From DATLGB01 sp037724045 (GTDB lineage: Bacteria > Actinomycetota > Thermoleophilia > Solirubrobacterales > Solirubrobacteraceae), in contig JBBJOW010000001.1 in NCBI GenBank assembly GCA_037724045.1, forward strand, positions 62,001 through 126,000: DNA of 64,000 nt, written 5' to 3'. The notes beneath the pieces are model-generated. The model ran no database searches and had not been told where the DNA came from. It saw only the letters and a program-made list of their open reading frames with translations. The position numbers and the translations under genes were made by a program. Positions 42,028 through 49,637 of this stretch are shown here, in pieces. Position 1 is the first letter of the stretch; each line of letters opens with the position of its first letter.

Positions 42028-42591
42028 TCAGACTTCGAGGATCTCGGCCTCTTTGGCCTTGAGCGCGGACTCGATCTCGCCGATCTGGTCGTCGGTGAGC
42101 TTCTGCAGCGCCTCCTCGGCGCGGTGCTCGTCGTCGGCTCCGACATCGCCCGCCTCGCGCAGCTCGCGCAGGTCCTGCATCGTGTCGCGACGGATGTTGC
42201 GGATGGCGATGCGGCCCTCTTCGGCGACCGTCTTCGCCACCTTGACCATGTCGCGGCGGCGCTCCTCGGTCATCTCGGGGATCTGCAGCCGGATGATCGC
42301 GCCGTCGTTGTTGGGCGTGAGGCCGAGATCGGACTCCTGAATTGCGCGCTCGATGCCCTTCATCGCCGACTTGTCGTAGGGCTGGATCGTGATCAGCCTT
42401 GCCTCGGGAGCGTTGATCGTGGCCAGCTGGCGCAGCGAGGTCTGCGTCCCGTAGTAGTCGACGATGATGCGGTCGAGCAGCTGCGGGCTGGCGCGGCCGG
42501 CGCGCACGGTCGAGAACTTGGTCCGCGTGGCGTCGACGGACTTGTGCATGTGCTCGCGGGCGTCTGTCAGGAAGTCGTCGATCAGGCTCAT
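42028..42591 (-). CDS. frr: Ribosome recycling factor
   Basis: 187 residues, standard length. The characteristic N-terminal helix VDATRTKFSTVRAGRASPQLLD and LTPNNDGAIIRLQIPEMTEERR (long; key part NNDGAIIRL) are present. It splits post-termination ribosomes with EF-G. ATG 42591 overlaps the pyrH stop by four bases, the conserved pyrH-frr order. Confidence 0.97.
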   Translation of the reverse strand: MSLIDDFLTDAREHMHKSVDATRTKFSTVRAGRASPQLLDRIIVDYYGTQTSLRQLATINAPEARLITIQPYDKSAMKGIERAIQESDLGLTPNNDGAIIRLQIPEMTEERRRDMVKVAKTVAEEGRIAIRNIRRDTMQDLRELREAGDVGADDEHRAEEALQKLTDDQIGEIESALKAKEAEILEV

Positions 42592-43316
42592 GGCGAAGGC
42601 GTGCGCACCAGGGTTCCCACCCGCTCGCCGGACACTATCCGGTCGATGTTGGTCTCGTCGTCCATGTTGAAGACGTGGATGTCCATCGCGTTGTCCATGC
42701 ACAGCGACAGCGCGGTGGAGTCCATGACCTTCAGGCCCTGCTGCAGCGCCTCCATGTGCGTGATCTCCGCGAGGAACTCGGCGTCGGGGTCCGTGCGCGG
42801 ATCGGCGGTGTACACGCCCTCGACGCCGTTCTTGGCCATCAGGATCGCGTCCGCGTGGATCTCCTGCGCGCGCAGCGCGGCGGCGGTGTCGGAGGTGAAG
42901 AACGGGTTGCCCGTCCCGGCGGCGAAGATGACGATCCGCTTCTTCTCGAGGTGGCGCATGGCGCGGCGGCGGATGAAGGGCTCGGCGACCTCGGCGACCG
43001 CGATCGCCGACTGCACCCGGGTGTGCACGCCGAGCGCCTCGAGGCGGTCCTGCAGCGTGACCGCGTTGATGACGATCGCGAGCATGCCGAGGTAGTCGGC
43101 GGTCGCGCGGTCCATGCCGCTGGCGACGCCGGCGATGCCGCGGTAGATGTTGCCCGCGCCGAGCACGACCGCGACCTCCACGCCGCGATCGTGCACGCGC
43201 TTGAGCTGCTGAGCGATGGCGTCCACCTTCGCCGGATCGATGCCGTACTCCTGGCCGCCCATGAGGGCCTCGCCGGAGAGCTTGAGCAGGATCCGGCTGA
43301 AGGCGGGTGCCGTCAC
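42588..43316 (-). CDS. pyrH: UMP kinase
   Basis: 242 residues of the amino-acid-kinase fold: ILLKLSGEALMG at residue ~10, VVLGAGNIYRG, and FAAGTGNPFFTSDTAAALRA. It phosphorylates UMP to UDP and is normally hexameric and GTP-activated. GTG 43316 follows the tsf stop by two bases; the long upstream open frame is tsf shadow. Confidence 0.97.
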   Translation of the reverse strand: MTAPAFSRILLKLSGEALMGGQEYGIDPAKVDAIAQQLKRVHDRGVEVAVVLGAGNIYRGIAGVASGMDRATADYLGMLAIVINAVTLQDRLEALGVHTRVQSAIAVAEVAEPFIRRRAMRHLEKKRIVIFAAGTGNPFFTSDTAAALRAQEIHADAILMAKNGVEGVYTADPRTDPDAEFLAEITHMEALQQGLKVMDSTALSLCMDNAMDIHVFNMDDETNIDRIVSGERVGTLVRTPSP

Positions 43317-43318
43317 CC

Positions 43319-43921
43319 TTACGCGCCGACCTGGAAGCGCGCGAAGCGCTTGATCTCGACGTTCTCGCCGAGCTGGCCCGACAGCTCCTTGCGGATCTCG
43401 TCGATCGTCTTGCCGTCGTACTTGTCGGCGTTGACGTGCTGCTGGTCGGTGAGGGTGACCTCCTCGAGCCACTTGCGCAGCTTGCCCTCCGCGATCTTCG
43501 GTCGCACGTTCTCGGGCTTGTCGGCGGCCTGCTGCTCGAAGACCCGCTTCTCGGCCTCGCGCGCGTCCTCGGGCACCTCGTCGGGTGACACCCAGCGGAT
43601 GCTCGCAATGGCGGCGACGTGCATCGCAACCGCGCGGGCGAAGTCGATGAAGTCGTCGTTGCGCGCGACGAAGTCGGTGTTGCAGCCGACCTCGACGAGC
43701 ACGCCGACCTTGGCGTTGGAGTGGATGTAGGACTGCACCGTGCCCTCGGAGGTCTCGCGACCCCCGAGCTTGAGCGCCTTGTCGCCCAGCTTGACCCGGA
43801 GCAATTCCACCGCCTTGTCGATGTCGCCGTCGGTCTCGGTCAGCGCCTTCTTGCAGTCCATCATCCCCGCGCCCGTCTTGTCGCGGAGCTCCTTGACCAT
43901 GCTGGCGGTGACGTCAGCCAT
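43319..43921 (-). CDS. tsf: Elongation factor Ts
   Basis: 200 residues. UBA domain VKELRDKTGAGMMDCKKAL at the N-terminus and the EF-Tu contact TDFVARND near residue 80. It is the short actinobacterial/cyanobacterial-type form. It exchanges GDP on EF-Tu. ATG 43921 is within the last codons of rpsB, preceded by GAGGAG. Confidence 0.97.
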   Translation of the reverse strand: MADVTASMVKELRDKTGAGMMDCKKALTETDGDIDKAVELLRVKLGDKALKLGGRETSEGTVQSYIHSNAKVGVLVEVGCNTDFVARNDDFIDFARAVAMHVAAIASIRWVSPDEVPEDAREAEKRVFEQQAADKPENVRPKIAEGKLRKWLEEVTLTDQQHVNADKYDGKTIDEIRKELSGQLGENVEIKRFARFQVGA

Positions 43922-45068
43922 TCGCGTTCTCCTCGGGCGTCGGCGTCGGCGTCGCTTCGGCCGGCGCCTCGTCGGCGGGGGCGGTGGGCTCGGCGGCGGG
44001 CTCCGCAGCCGCCTCGGCGGCGGGCGCCGGCTTTGCCTTCGCCTTCGGCGTTTCGGTCGCGCTTCGCGCGCCACCGCTTCCGGCTGCGCCGGAGCTCCGT
44101 TTGCGCGCGCTCGGGGCGGGCTTGGCCGGCAGATCCTCGTCGACCGTGGGAGCGGGACGCGGGCGGCCGGTGCCGTCCCCGCCGCGCTCGATCGGCGTCT
44201 GGGCCTGACGGCTCGCGACCGCCTCTGCCTGCTGCTGCTCGACGCGCTCGGCCTGGGCCGCGGCCTCGGCGGCCTCCGCCTCGACGCGCGCGGCCTCCTC
44301 GGCCTCGCGCTTGGCGGCCTCCTCGGCGGCCTTGCGGGCGGCCTCCTCGGTCTCCTTGCGCACGCGCTCCTCCTCCACGTGCTGCCAGGCCGCGCGACCT
44401 GACCGGATCACGTCGCCGAGGGCGCCGGCGACGACCGCGCAGGACTTGATCGCGTCGTCGTTGCCGGGGATCACGTACTGGATGCCGTCCGGGTCGCAGT
44501 TGGTGTCGACCAGGCCGATGATCGGGATCCGCAGGCGCTTGGCCTCCTTGACGGCGATGTCCTCCGTCTTGAGGTCGATGACGAACATCGCGTCGGGCGG
44601 GCGCTGCATGTTCTTGACGCCGCCGAGATTGGCCCGCAGCTTCGCGAGGTCCGCGAGCGCCTTCATGCGCTCCTGCGTCGGCAGCAGCGCCAGCTGGCCC
44701 TCGCGCTCGTAGCGCTCGAGGTCGTGCAGGCGCTTGATGCGCAGCGAGATGGTCTGGAAGTTCGTGAGCACGCCGCCCAGCCAGCGCTGGTTGACGTAGG
44801 GCATGCCGCAGCTCTCCGCGACCTCCTTGACGGAATCGCGCGCCTGCTTCTTGGTGCCGACGAACAGGATCGTGCCGCCGCGGCGGGCGACGTCCTGGGC
44901 GAAGGTCTGCGCGTTGCTCAGCAGGTCCTTCGTCTTCAGCAGGTCGATGAGGTAGATGCCCTCGCGCTCGCCATGGATGAAGCGGCGCATCTTCGGGTTC
45001 CAGCGGCGGGTCTGGTGGCCGAAGTGCACTCCGGACTCCAGCAGCTCTCTGAGGCCGACTTCGGCCAT
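43914..45068 (-). CDS. rpsB: Ribosomal protein uS2 with long C-terminal extension
   Basis: 384 residues, whereas bacterial S2 proteins are usually ~230-300. Residues 1-~225 are an ordinary S2 domain (LLESGVHFGHQTRRWNPKM, NQRWLGGVLTN, GLVDTNCDPDGI). Residues ~240-300 are a charged Glu/Ala/Arg helix (likely coiled coil), and 300-384 are a disordered Pro/Ala/Glu/Lys tail. ATG 45068 has AGGAGAA upstream; the frame is open eight codons earlier. First gene of rpsB-tsf-pyrH-frr-uppS-cdsA. Confidence 0.93.
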   Translation of the reverse strand: MAEVGLRELLESGVHFGHQTRRWNPKMRRFIHGEREGIYLIDLLKTKDLLSNAQTFAQDVARRGGTILFVGTKKQARDSVKEVAESCGMPYVNQRWLGGVLTNFQTISLRIKRLHDLERYEREGQLALLPTQERMKALADLAKLRANLGGVKNMQRPPDAMFVIDLKTEDIAVKEAKRLRIPIIGLVDTNCDPDGIQYVIPGNDDAIKSCAVVAGALGDVIRSGRAAWQHVEEERVRKETEEAARKAAEEAAKREAEEAARVEAEAAEAAAQAERVEQQQAEAVASRQAQTPIERGGDGTGRPRPAPTVDEDLPAKPAPSARKRSSGAAGSGGARSATETPKAKAKPAPAAEAAAEPAAEPTAPADEAPAEATPTPTPEENANG

Positions 45069-45151
45069 GTGATTCTCCTTGATCGATTGCACTGCACCTC
45101 CGCAGGACCGCTGGCGAGACCCCTATGCGGGGCAGGACTCGGGCGACCGTT

Positions 45152-46015
45152 TCAGCGAAGGGTCGGGTTTCTGAACGTGTTGAGGGTAGCGGCGAGGTCG
45201 TCCGGGAGCTCGGAGCGGATCTCGACGCGCTCGCCTCCCGTGGGGTGGGCGAACGCGAGGCGTCGTGCATGCAGGAACTGGCGCTGCAGGGTGCGATGCG
45301 GGGTGCCGTACTCGGGGTCGCCGAGGACGGGATGGCCGATGGCGAGCAGGTGCGCGCGGATCTGGTGGGTGCGGCCGGTCTCGAGCGTGACCTTCAGCAG
45401 GGTGGCGTCGTCGAAGCTCTCCTCGATGGCGAAGTGCGTGACGGCGTCGCGCGGGTTGTCGGTGTCGGAGGACATGCGCGTGCGACGACGGCGGTCGCGG
45501 CCCAGCGGCGCGTCGATGGTGCCCGCCTTCGCCGCCGGGCGGCCCGCGACGAGCGCGAGGTACTCGCGCTCGACCTCGCGGCGGCCGATCTGGCCGCTCA
45601 GGCTCTCGTGTGCCGGCTGGTTGCGGGTGAGGATGAGCAGTCCGGATGTGTCCCGGTCCAGTCGGTGCACCACGCCCGGGCGGTCCGGGTCTTCGCCGCC
45701 GGCGACGCGGCCCTGGAGCGCCTGCACCAGCGTTCCGCTGCTGACGGCGCTCGCCGGGTGCACCACGACGCCCGCCGGCTTGTCGATCACCAGGACGTCG
45801 TCGTCCTCGAAGGCGACCGCGAACTGTGCGGGAGGGCTGTCGCTCTCCGGGAGCTCATCCGCGCGGAGCACCTCGATCCGCTCGCTGCCGGTGACGAGGT
45901 AGCGCTTCTGGCGCACCGCACCGTCGACGGTCACCCTTCCTTCGTTGATCGCCCTCGCCGCCGCAGCCCGCGATCCGAGCTGCTCGGCCAGGTGGACGTC
46001 AAGTCGAGTCGGCAC
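45152..46015 (-). CDS. rluD: 23S rRNA pseudouridine synthase (RluD family)
   Basis: 287 residues: an N-terminal S4 domain (TRLDVHLAEQLGSRAAAARAI, key part RLDVHLAE) and the catalytic domain with PGVVHRLDRDTSGLLILTR (catalytic Asp in RLDRDTSG) and ETGRTHQIRAHL. It converts uridines to pseudouridine in 23S rRNA. GTG 46015 overlaps the lspA end by 17 bp, consistent with the common lspA-rluD pair. Confidence 0.93.
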   Translation of the reverse strand: MPTRLDVHLAEQLGSRAAAARAINEGRVTVDGAVRQKRYLVTGSERIEVLRADELPESDSPPAQFAVAFEDDDVLVIDKPAGVVVHPASAVSSGTLVQALQGRVAGGEDPDRPGVVHRLDRDTSGLLILTRNQPAHESLSGQIGRREVEREYLALVAGRPAAKAGTIDAPLGRDRRRRTRMSSDTDNPRDAVTHFAIEESFDDATLLKVTLETGRTHQIRAHLLAIGHPVLGDPEYGTPHRTLQRQFLHARRLAFAHPTGGERVEIRSELPDDLAATLNTFRNPTLR

Positions 46016-46454
46016 GCTTGGGTCCCTCCAGTACGTAGACGAGCGCCAGCACGCCGAAGGTGATGGCGATGTCGGCGACATTGAACGCCGGCCACAGCGG
46101 CAGCTTGATGAAGTCGGTCACGCCGTCGTCGCGGACGAGCCGGTCGATCAGGTTGCCGATCGCCCCGCCGAGCAGCATGCCAGTAGGCACGCACACGCCC
46201 GGCCGCGCCCGGTTGAGGACGAAGAAGATGACCAGCGCCGCGATCGCGGCCGCGGTCACAATCGCGATGATCGCGCCGCCGCCCTCGAAGAGGCCGAAGG
46301 CGACACCCGTGTTGCGCCCGTTGACCAGCTCGACCCCCGGGAAGATCGCGTCCCGCGAGCCGCGGTCGACGTTCGCGCGCACGAGCGCCTTGGTCGCCTG
46401 GTCGAGCCCGACGATCGCCGCCGCGAGCGCGCCGGCGCGAAGCGCCGCGCTCAC
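45999..46454 (-). CDS. lspA: Lipoprotein signal peptidase
   Basis: 151 residues, four membrane helices. The catalytic aspartates lie in GGAIGNLIDRLVRDDGVTDF and FNVADIAI. It removes signal peptides from prolipoproteins (several lipoproteins are encoded in this window). GTG start overlaps the yggT stop by four bases. Confidence 0.95.
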   Translation of the reverse strand: MSAALRAGALAAAIVGLDQATKALVRANVDRGSRDAIFPGVELVNGRNTGVAFGLFEGGGAIIAIVTAAAIAALVIFFVLNRARPGVCVPTGMLLGGAIGNLIDRLVRDDGVTDFIKLPLWPAFNVADIAITFGVLALVYVLEGPKRADST

Positions 46455-46762
46455 CCGGGGTCGATGGCGCCGGTGATCAGCGCACCCACGACCTGCAGCA
46501 CGATGAGCGCGACGATCGGGCTGAGGTCAAACGGCCCGAACTGCAGGCCCAGCCGGCGGAAGATGCGCAGGTAGGGCTCGGCGGTGTCGCGCAGGAAGTC
46601 GAGCACGGCGTTGGCCGGACGGGAGAACGGCACCTTGACGCCGAGCGAGAACAGGAGGTTCAGGACGATCCAGCCGATCACGATCAGCGCGTAGATCGAG
46701 AACGCCGCGCCGACGAAGTCCGCGATCTCGGCGCGAGCGCTCGCTGCGAAGACGACGTTCAC
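46451..46762 (-). CDS. yggT: YggT family membrane protein
   Basis: 103 residues, two or three membrane helices. FDLSPIVALIVLQVV is typical of the family's second repeat and RPANAVLDFLRDTAEPYLRIFR (key part TAEPYLRIFR) of the loop. Usually found next to sepF and implicated in membrane or division functions. GTG 46762 overlaps the proC stop (GTGA). Confidence 0.88.
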   Translation of the reverse strand: MNVVFAASARAEIADFVGAAFSIYALIVIGWIVLNLLFSLGVKVPFSRPANAVLDFLRDTAEPYLRIFRRLGLQFGPFDLSPIVALIVLQVVGALITGAIDPG

Positions 46763-47499
46763 CGGGATGCGAACTCCACCACGTCGTCCGTCGCCGCCGC
46801 CAGGGCGCGCCGGATGCCCTCGCGCTCCAGCGCGGCGAGGCCGCGGGCGGTGGTCCCGCCCGGCGAGGTGACCGCGCGGCGCACCGACAGCGTGTCGTCG
46901 CGGGCGAGCAGCTCCGCGGCGCCCGCGAGCGTGCGCTGCACGAGCAGCATGGCCTGGCGCTGCGGCAGGCCCTGCTTCACCGCGGCGTCCGTCCACGCCT
47001 CTGCGATCAGGGCCACGTAGGCCGGGCCGACGCCGCTCACGGCGCCCGCGACCCCCATCAGCGCCTCCGGCACCCGGACGACGGTGCCGAGCTGTGCGAG
47101 CAGGGCGAGCACCTCGTCGTCGTCGCCCACGCCCTCCGGAACGACGAAGACGCCCTTGCGCACCGCTACCGCGGTGTTGGGCTCCGCGCGGGTGACCTGG
47201 GCATCGGGGTAGGCGGCGCGCAGCTGCGCGACCGTCGTGCGCCCCAGCAGCGACACCACCCGCCCGGTGTGCGGGGCGGCGTGCGCGGCGATGGCCTCCA
47301 GCTGCACCGGCTTGTGCGCGAGCACCAGGAGATCGGCGCGGCGCGCCAGCTCGGCGTTGTCGGCCAGCGCCTCTCCACCGAGCTCAGCGACGAGCGCCGC
47401 CGCGCGGCCGGAGCCGTTGTCGGAGGCGAGCACGGGCGCGCCCCAGCCCCGCGCAAGCGCGGAGCCCATGTTCCCGGCGCCGATCAGCCCGATCCTCAT
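46759..47499 (-). CDS. proC: Pyrroline-5-carboxylate reductase
   Basis: 246 residues. NAD(P) motif MRIGLIGAGNMGSAL at the N-terminus, AVSGVGPAYVALIAEAW and the C-terminal AVTSPGGTTARGLAALE are diagnostic. It performs the last step of proline synthesis. ATG 47499 was chosen over an upstream in-frame start, because it begins the Rossmann motif and TACTCT lies eight bases upstream (leaderless). Confidence 0.95.
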   Translation of the reverse strand: MRIGLIGAGNMGSALARGWGAPVLASDNGSGRAAALVAELGGEALADNAELARRADLLVLAHKPVQLEAIAAHAAPHTGRVVSLLGRTTVAQLRAAYPDAQVTRAEPNTAVAVRKGVFVVPEGVGDDDEVLALLAQLGTVVRVPEALMGVAGAVSGVGPAYVALIAEAWTDAAVKQGLPQRQAMLLVQRTLAGAAELLARDDTLSVRRAVTSPGGTTARGLAALEREGIRRALAAATDDVVEFASR

Positions 47500-47529
47500 C
47501 CCGGCCCAGAGTATTCTGACGTTCGCTGG

Positions 47530-47605
47530 CGCCGGCTGACGTCGCACGGCGATCCGCAAGTGTGCCCCAGGCACATGCCGCGGTCGCCGGGTGGCGTCAG
47601 CCGGT
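47530..47605. repeat. ~75-bp palindrome between sepF and proC
   Basis: CCGGCTGACG and its complement form the base. The arms continue through CGGCGATCCGC-like sequence with G-U or mismatched positions to a tip TGTGCC-CCA-GGCACA. It lies between the sepF stop (47618) and the proC promoter and is well placed to end sepF transcription. Confidence 0.65.
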
Positions 47606-47617
47606 GATCAGCGGGCG

Positions 47618-48184
47618 TCAGGACTGGTTGAAGAAGCCTCGTTCGATGAGCCGCGCCTTCTCCTCGGCCGACACCTCGACGTTGCGCGGGGTCAGCAGGA
47701 ATGTCTTGTCGGCGATCTTCTGCATGCCGCCGTCGAGCGCGTAGGTCAGGCCGGAGGCGAAGTCGATGATGCGGATCGACAGCGAAGGCTCGACGCCCTG
47801 CAGGTTGAGGATGACCGGGATCGAGTCCTTGAACTTGTTCCCGACGTCCTGCGCGTCGTTGAAGCTCTCGGGGATCACGAGGTGCACGCGCACGTCTCCG
47901 CGCGCCGCCGAGCTGCCCCCGTTGGCGCGCGCGGGCGGGGCGACGCTGCGCAGCACGCTCGTACGGCTCTCCTCGCCGTCGCCGAAGATGTCGTCGATCT
48001 CGTCGCGGCGGCGCCGGCTCGAGAGGCGCCGCACGTTCGGGCGCTCGCCGTAGCGGTCCTGGAGCTCTGACTCGGGGTTGCGCCGCGGAGGCTCCGCGGC
48101 ACGGTCGGGAGCGTCGTCGTCGTAGCGCTCCTCGGCGAGGCCGAAGTAGACGGCGGATCGGTGCATCAGGTCACGAATGGCCAT
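47618..48184 (-). CDS. sepF: Cell division protein SepF
   Basis: 188 residues. N-terminal membrane-binding segment (MAIRDLMHRSAVYFGL), an acidic/basic linker, and the C-terminal FtsZ-binding domain (VHLVIPESFNDAQDVGNKF, RIIDFASGLTYALDGGMQKI). It anchors FtsZ in actinobacteria, which lack FtsA. A TATCCT hexamer at 48230-48235 predicts a leader of about 40 bases, so this gene is not leaderless. Confidence 0.95.
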   Translation of the reverse strand: MAIRDLMHRSAVYFGLAEERYDDDAPDRAAEPPRRNPESELQDRYGERPNVRRLSSRRRRDEIDDIFGDGEESRTSVLRSVAPPARANGGSSAARGDVRVHLVIPESFNDAQDVGNKFKDSIPVILNLQGVEPSLSIRIIDFASGLTYALDGGMQKIADKTFLLTPRNVEVSAEEKARLIERGFFNQS

Positions 48185-48238
48185 AGACGGTGCAAGCCTT
48201 CGCCATGGGCGTGCTTGTCCCTGCTTTTGAGGATAGGA

Positions 48239-48424
48239 CTCAGCCTGGCTCCACCGATCATCGTGGATGAATCGGCGGCGTAGGCCGGGTCAAGCTTCCG
48301 AGCGAAGCGAGGTTGAGCGATCGGCCGGGCATCGACGTGGTGGATCACTTGGGTGACCGGCCGATCGGCGGAAGGCCCTGCATACGGGTTGATTCGCCGC
48401 GAGAATCGGTGGATCCAGGCTCAG
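48239..48424. repeat. 186-bp element with 20-bp terminal inverted repeats
   Basis: CTCAGCCTGGCTCCACCGAT and its complement (18 of 20 matching) bound the element. Inner sequences GGATGAATCGGCGGCG and GGGTTGATTCGCCGCGAG are also related in inverted orientation and recall the 5934 family (GAATCGG-TGG). It fills the whole yggS-sepF spacer; the yggS TGA stop lies inside the right terminal repeat. Confidence 0.75.
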
Positions 48425-49065
48425 GCCTGCGAGAAGAGCGCGGAGCCGACGCGGACGATGGTGGCCCCCTCCTCGACGGCGATCGCGTAGTCCTGCGACG
48501 TCCCCATGGACAGGTGGCGCAGGCCATGATCGCGCGCCAGGTGCGACAGCGCGCGGAAGTGCGGGCGGTTGGCCTCGGGGTCTGCGACCGCGGGCGGCAT
48601 CGTGGCCAGGCCGACCACGGAGACCGAGCTGCCCGCCCGCGCGATGTAGCCGGCGAGGTCTGCGGGCTCGACACCCGCCTTGTCGTCCTCGCCGGCGACG
48701 TTGACCTGGATCAGGACCTCGGTCTCCGGCGTCCCGTGGCGGCCGAGCTGCTCGAGCACGGACTCCGAGGCGACCGAGTGGATGAGCTGCGCGTACGGAA
48801 GGATCAGCCGGACCTTCCGGCTCTGCAGCTGGCCGATGAAGTGCCAGCGGAACGCAGGCCAGTTCTGCGCCTTGGCCTCGAGCTCCTGCGCCCGGTTCTC
48901 ACCCAGGAGGTCCAGCCCGGCGTCGGCCAGCGCGCCCAGATCGGCGACGTCGACGTACTTCACGGCGGCGAGCAGGTCCACCCCGGCGGGATCGCGGCGG
49001 ACCCGCTCGCACGCGGCGGCGATACCCGCGCGGACCGGCTCGGCGTCGACGGTCAGGTTCGCCAC
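48421..49065 (-). CDS. yggS: PLP homeostasis protein (YggS/COG0325)
   Basis: 214 residues. The PLP-binding barrel has LLAAVKYVDVADL (PLP Lys), GENRAQELEAKA, WHFIGQLQSRKVR and LSMGTSQDYAIAVEEGATIVRVGSALF (key part LSMGTSQDY). It buffers pyridoxal phosphate and affects amino-acid pools. Standard place between pgeF and sepF. GTG 49065 overlaps the pgeF end by 13 bp. Confidence 0.93.
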   Translation of the reverse strand: MANLTVDAEPVRAGIAAACERVRRDPAGVDLLAAVKYVDVADLGALADAGLDLLGENRAQELEAKAQNWPAFRWHFIGQLQSRKVRLILPYAQLIHSVASESVLEQLGRHGTPETEVLIQVNVAGEDDKAGVEPADLAGYIARAGSSVSVVGLATMPPAVADPEANRPHFRALSHLARDHGLRHLSMGTSQDYAIAVEEGATIVRVGSALFSQA

Positions 49066-49637
49066 ACGATGGCTCCCTGCCGCCCGGCCGCTGGGCCCTC
49101 GCGCCGATGGGAGAAGAAGCGCTCGTCGCACATCGTGCACGCCCCGGTGTCCGTGACGTCGGCGACGCCCGCGGCGCGCAGCTGCGCTGTCGCGACGACG
49201 TCGAGGGCGAGATTGCGCGCCCCGACGCGCGCGTCGAAGCTGGCGAAGGGCGCGTGCACCTCCTCTCCCACCTCGTAGCAGCAGCCGCGCGCGCTCGGCC
49301 CGAGCGCGGCGGCGATCGGTCCGTCGAGCAGCGCGACCGCCTCCGCGACGATGCCCGCCTCGAGGCCGCGCCAGCCACCGTGCAGCAGCGCGACCGCGCC
49401 CGGCGCGGAGAGCGCGATCGGCAGACAGTCCGCGGTCAGCACGAGCGCTCCGTGCGCGCGGTCGGTGACGACCTGGCCGTCCGACGGCGCCTCGTCGTCC
49501 TCGTTGTCGACCAGAACCCGCGCGCCGTGGACCTGTCGGCCGCGCCGGACCGGGCCGAAGCGCTCGGGCTCGGCGCGCAGGTCGACGGTTCGGTCGGTGA
49601 AGAGCACGCGCGCCCCGGGGAGGCCGAGCTCGATCAT
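49053..49637 (-). CDS. pgeF: Laccase-domain protein PgeF/YfiH
   Basis: 194 residues. Conserved motifs QVHGARV, LTADCLPIAL, VALLHGGWRGLEAGI and GPSARGCCYEVGEEV contain the His/Cys/His zinc site of this family. E. coli PgeF (YfiH) corrects wrongly incorporated L-Ser in peptidoglycan precursors; other members act on purine nucleosides. ATG 49637 overlaps the CCA-like stop by four bases. Confidence 0.9.
   Translation of the reverse strand: MIELGLPGARVLFTDRTVDLRAEPERFGPVRRGRQVHGARVLVDNEDDEAPSDGQVVTDRAHGALVLTADCLPIALSAPGAVALLHGGWRGLEAGIVAEAVALLDGPIAAALGPSARGCCYEVGEEVHAPFASFDARVGARNLALDVVATAQLRAAGVADVTDTGACTMCDERFFSHRREGPAAGRQGAIVWRT

Noticed and set aside
42027..42146. 40-residue N-terminal extension of UppS
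   Set aside because: It is Arg/Ser/Pro-rich shadow of frr; the family N-terminus HVAIITDGNG follows GTG 42026 closely.
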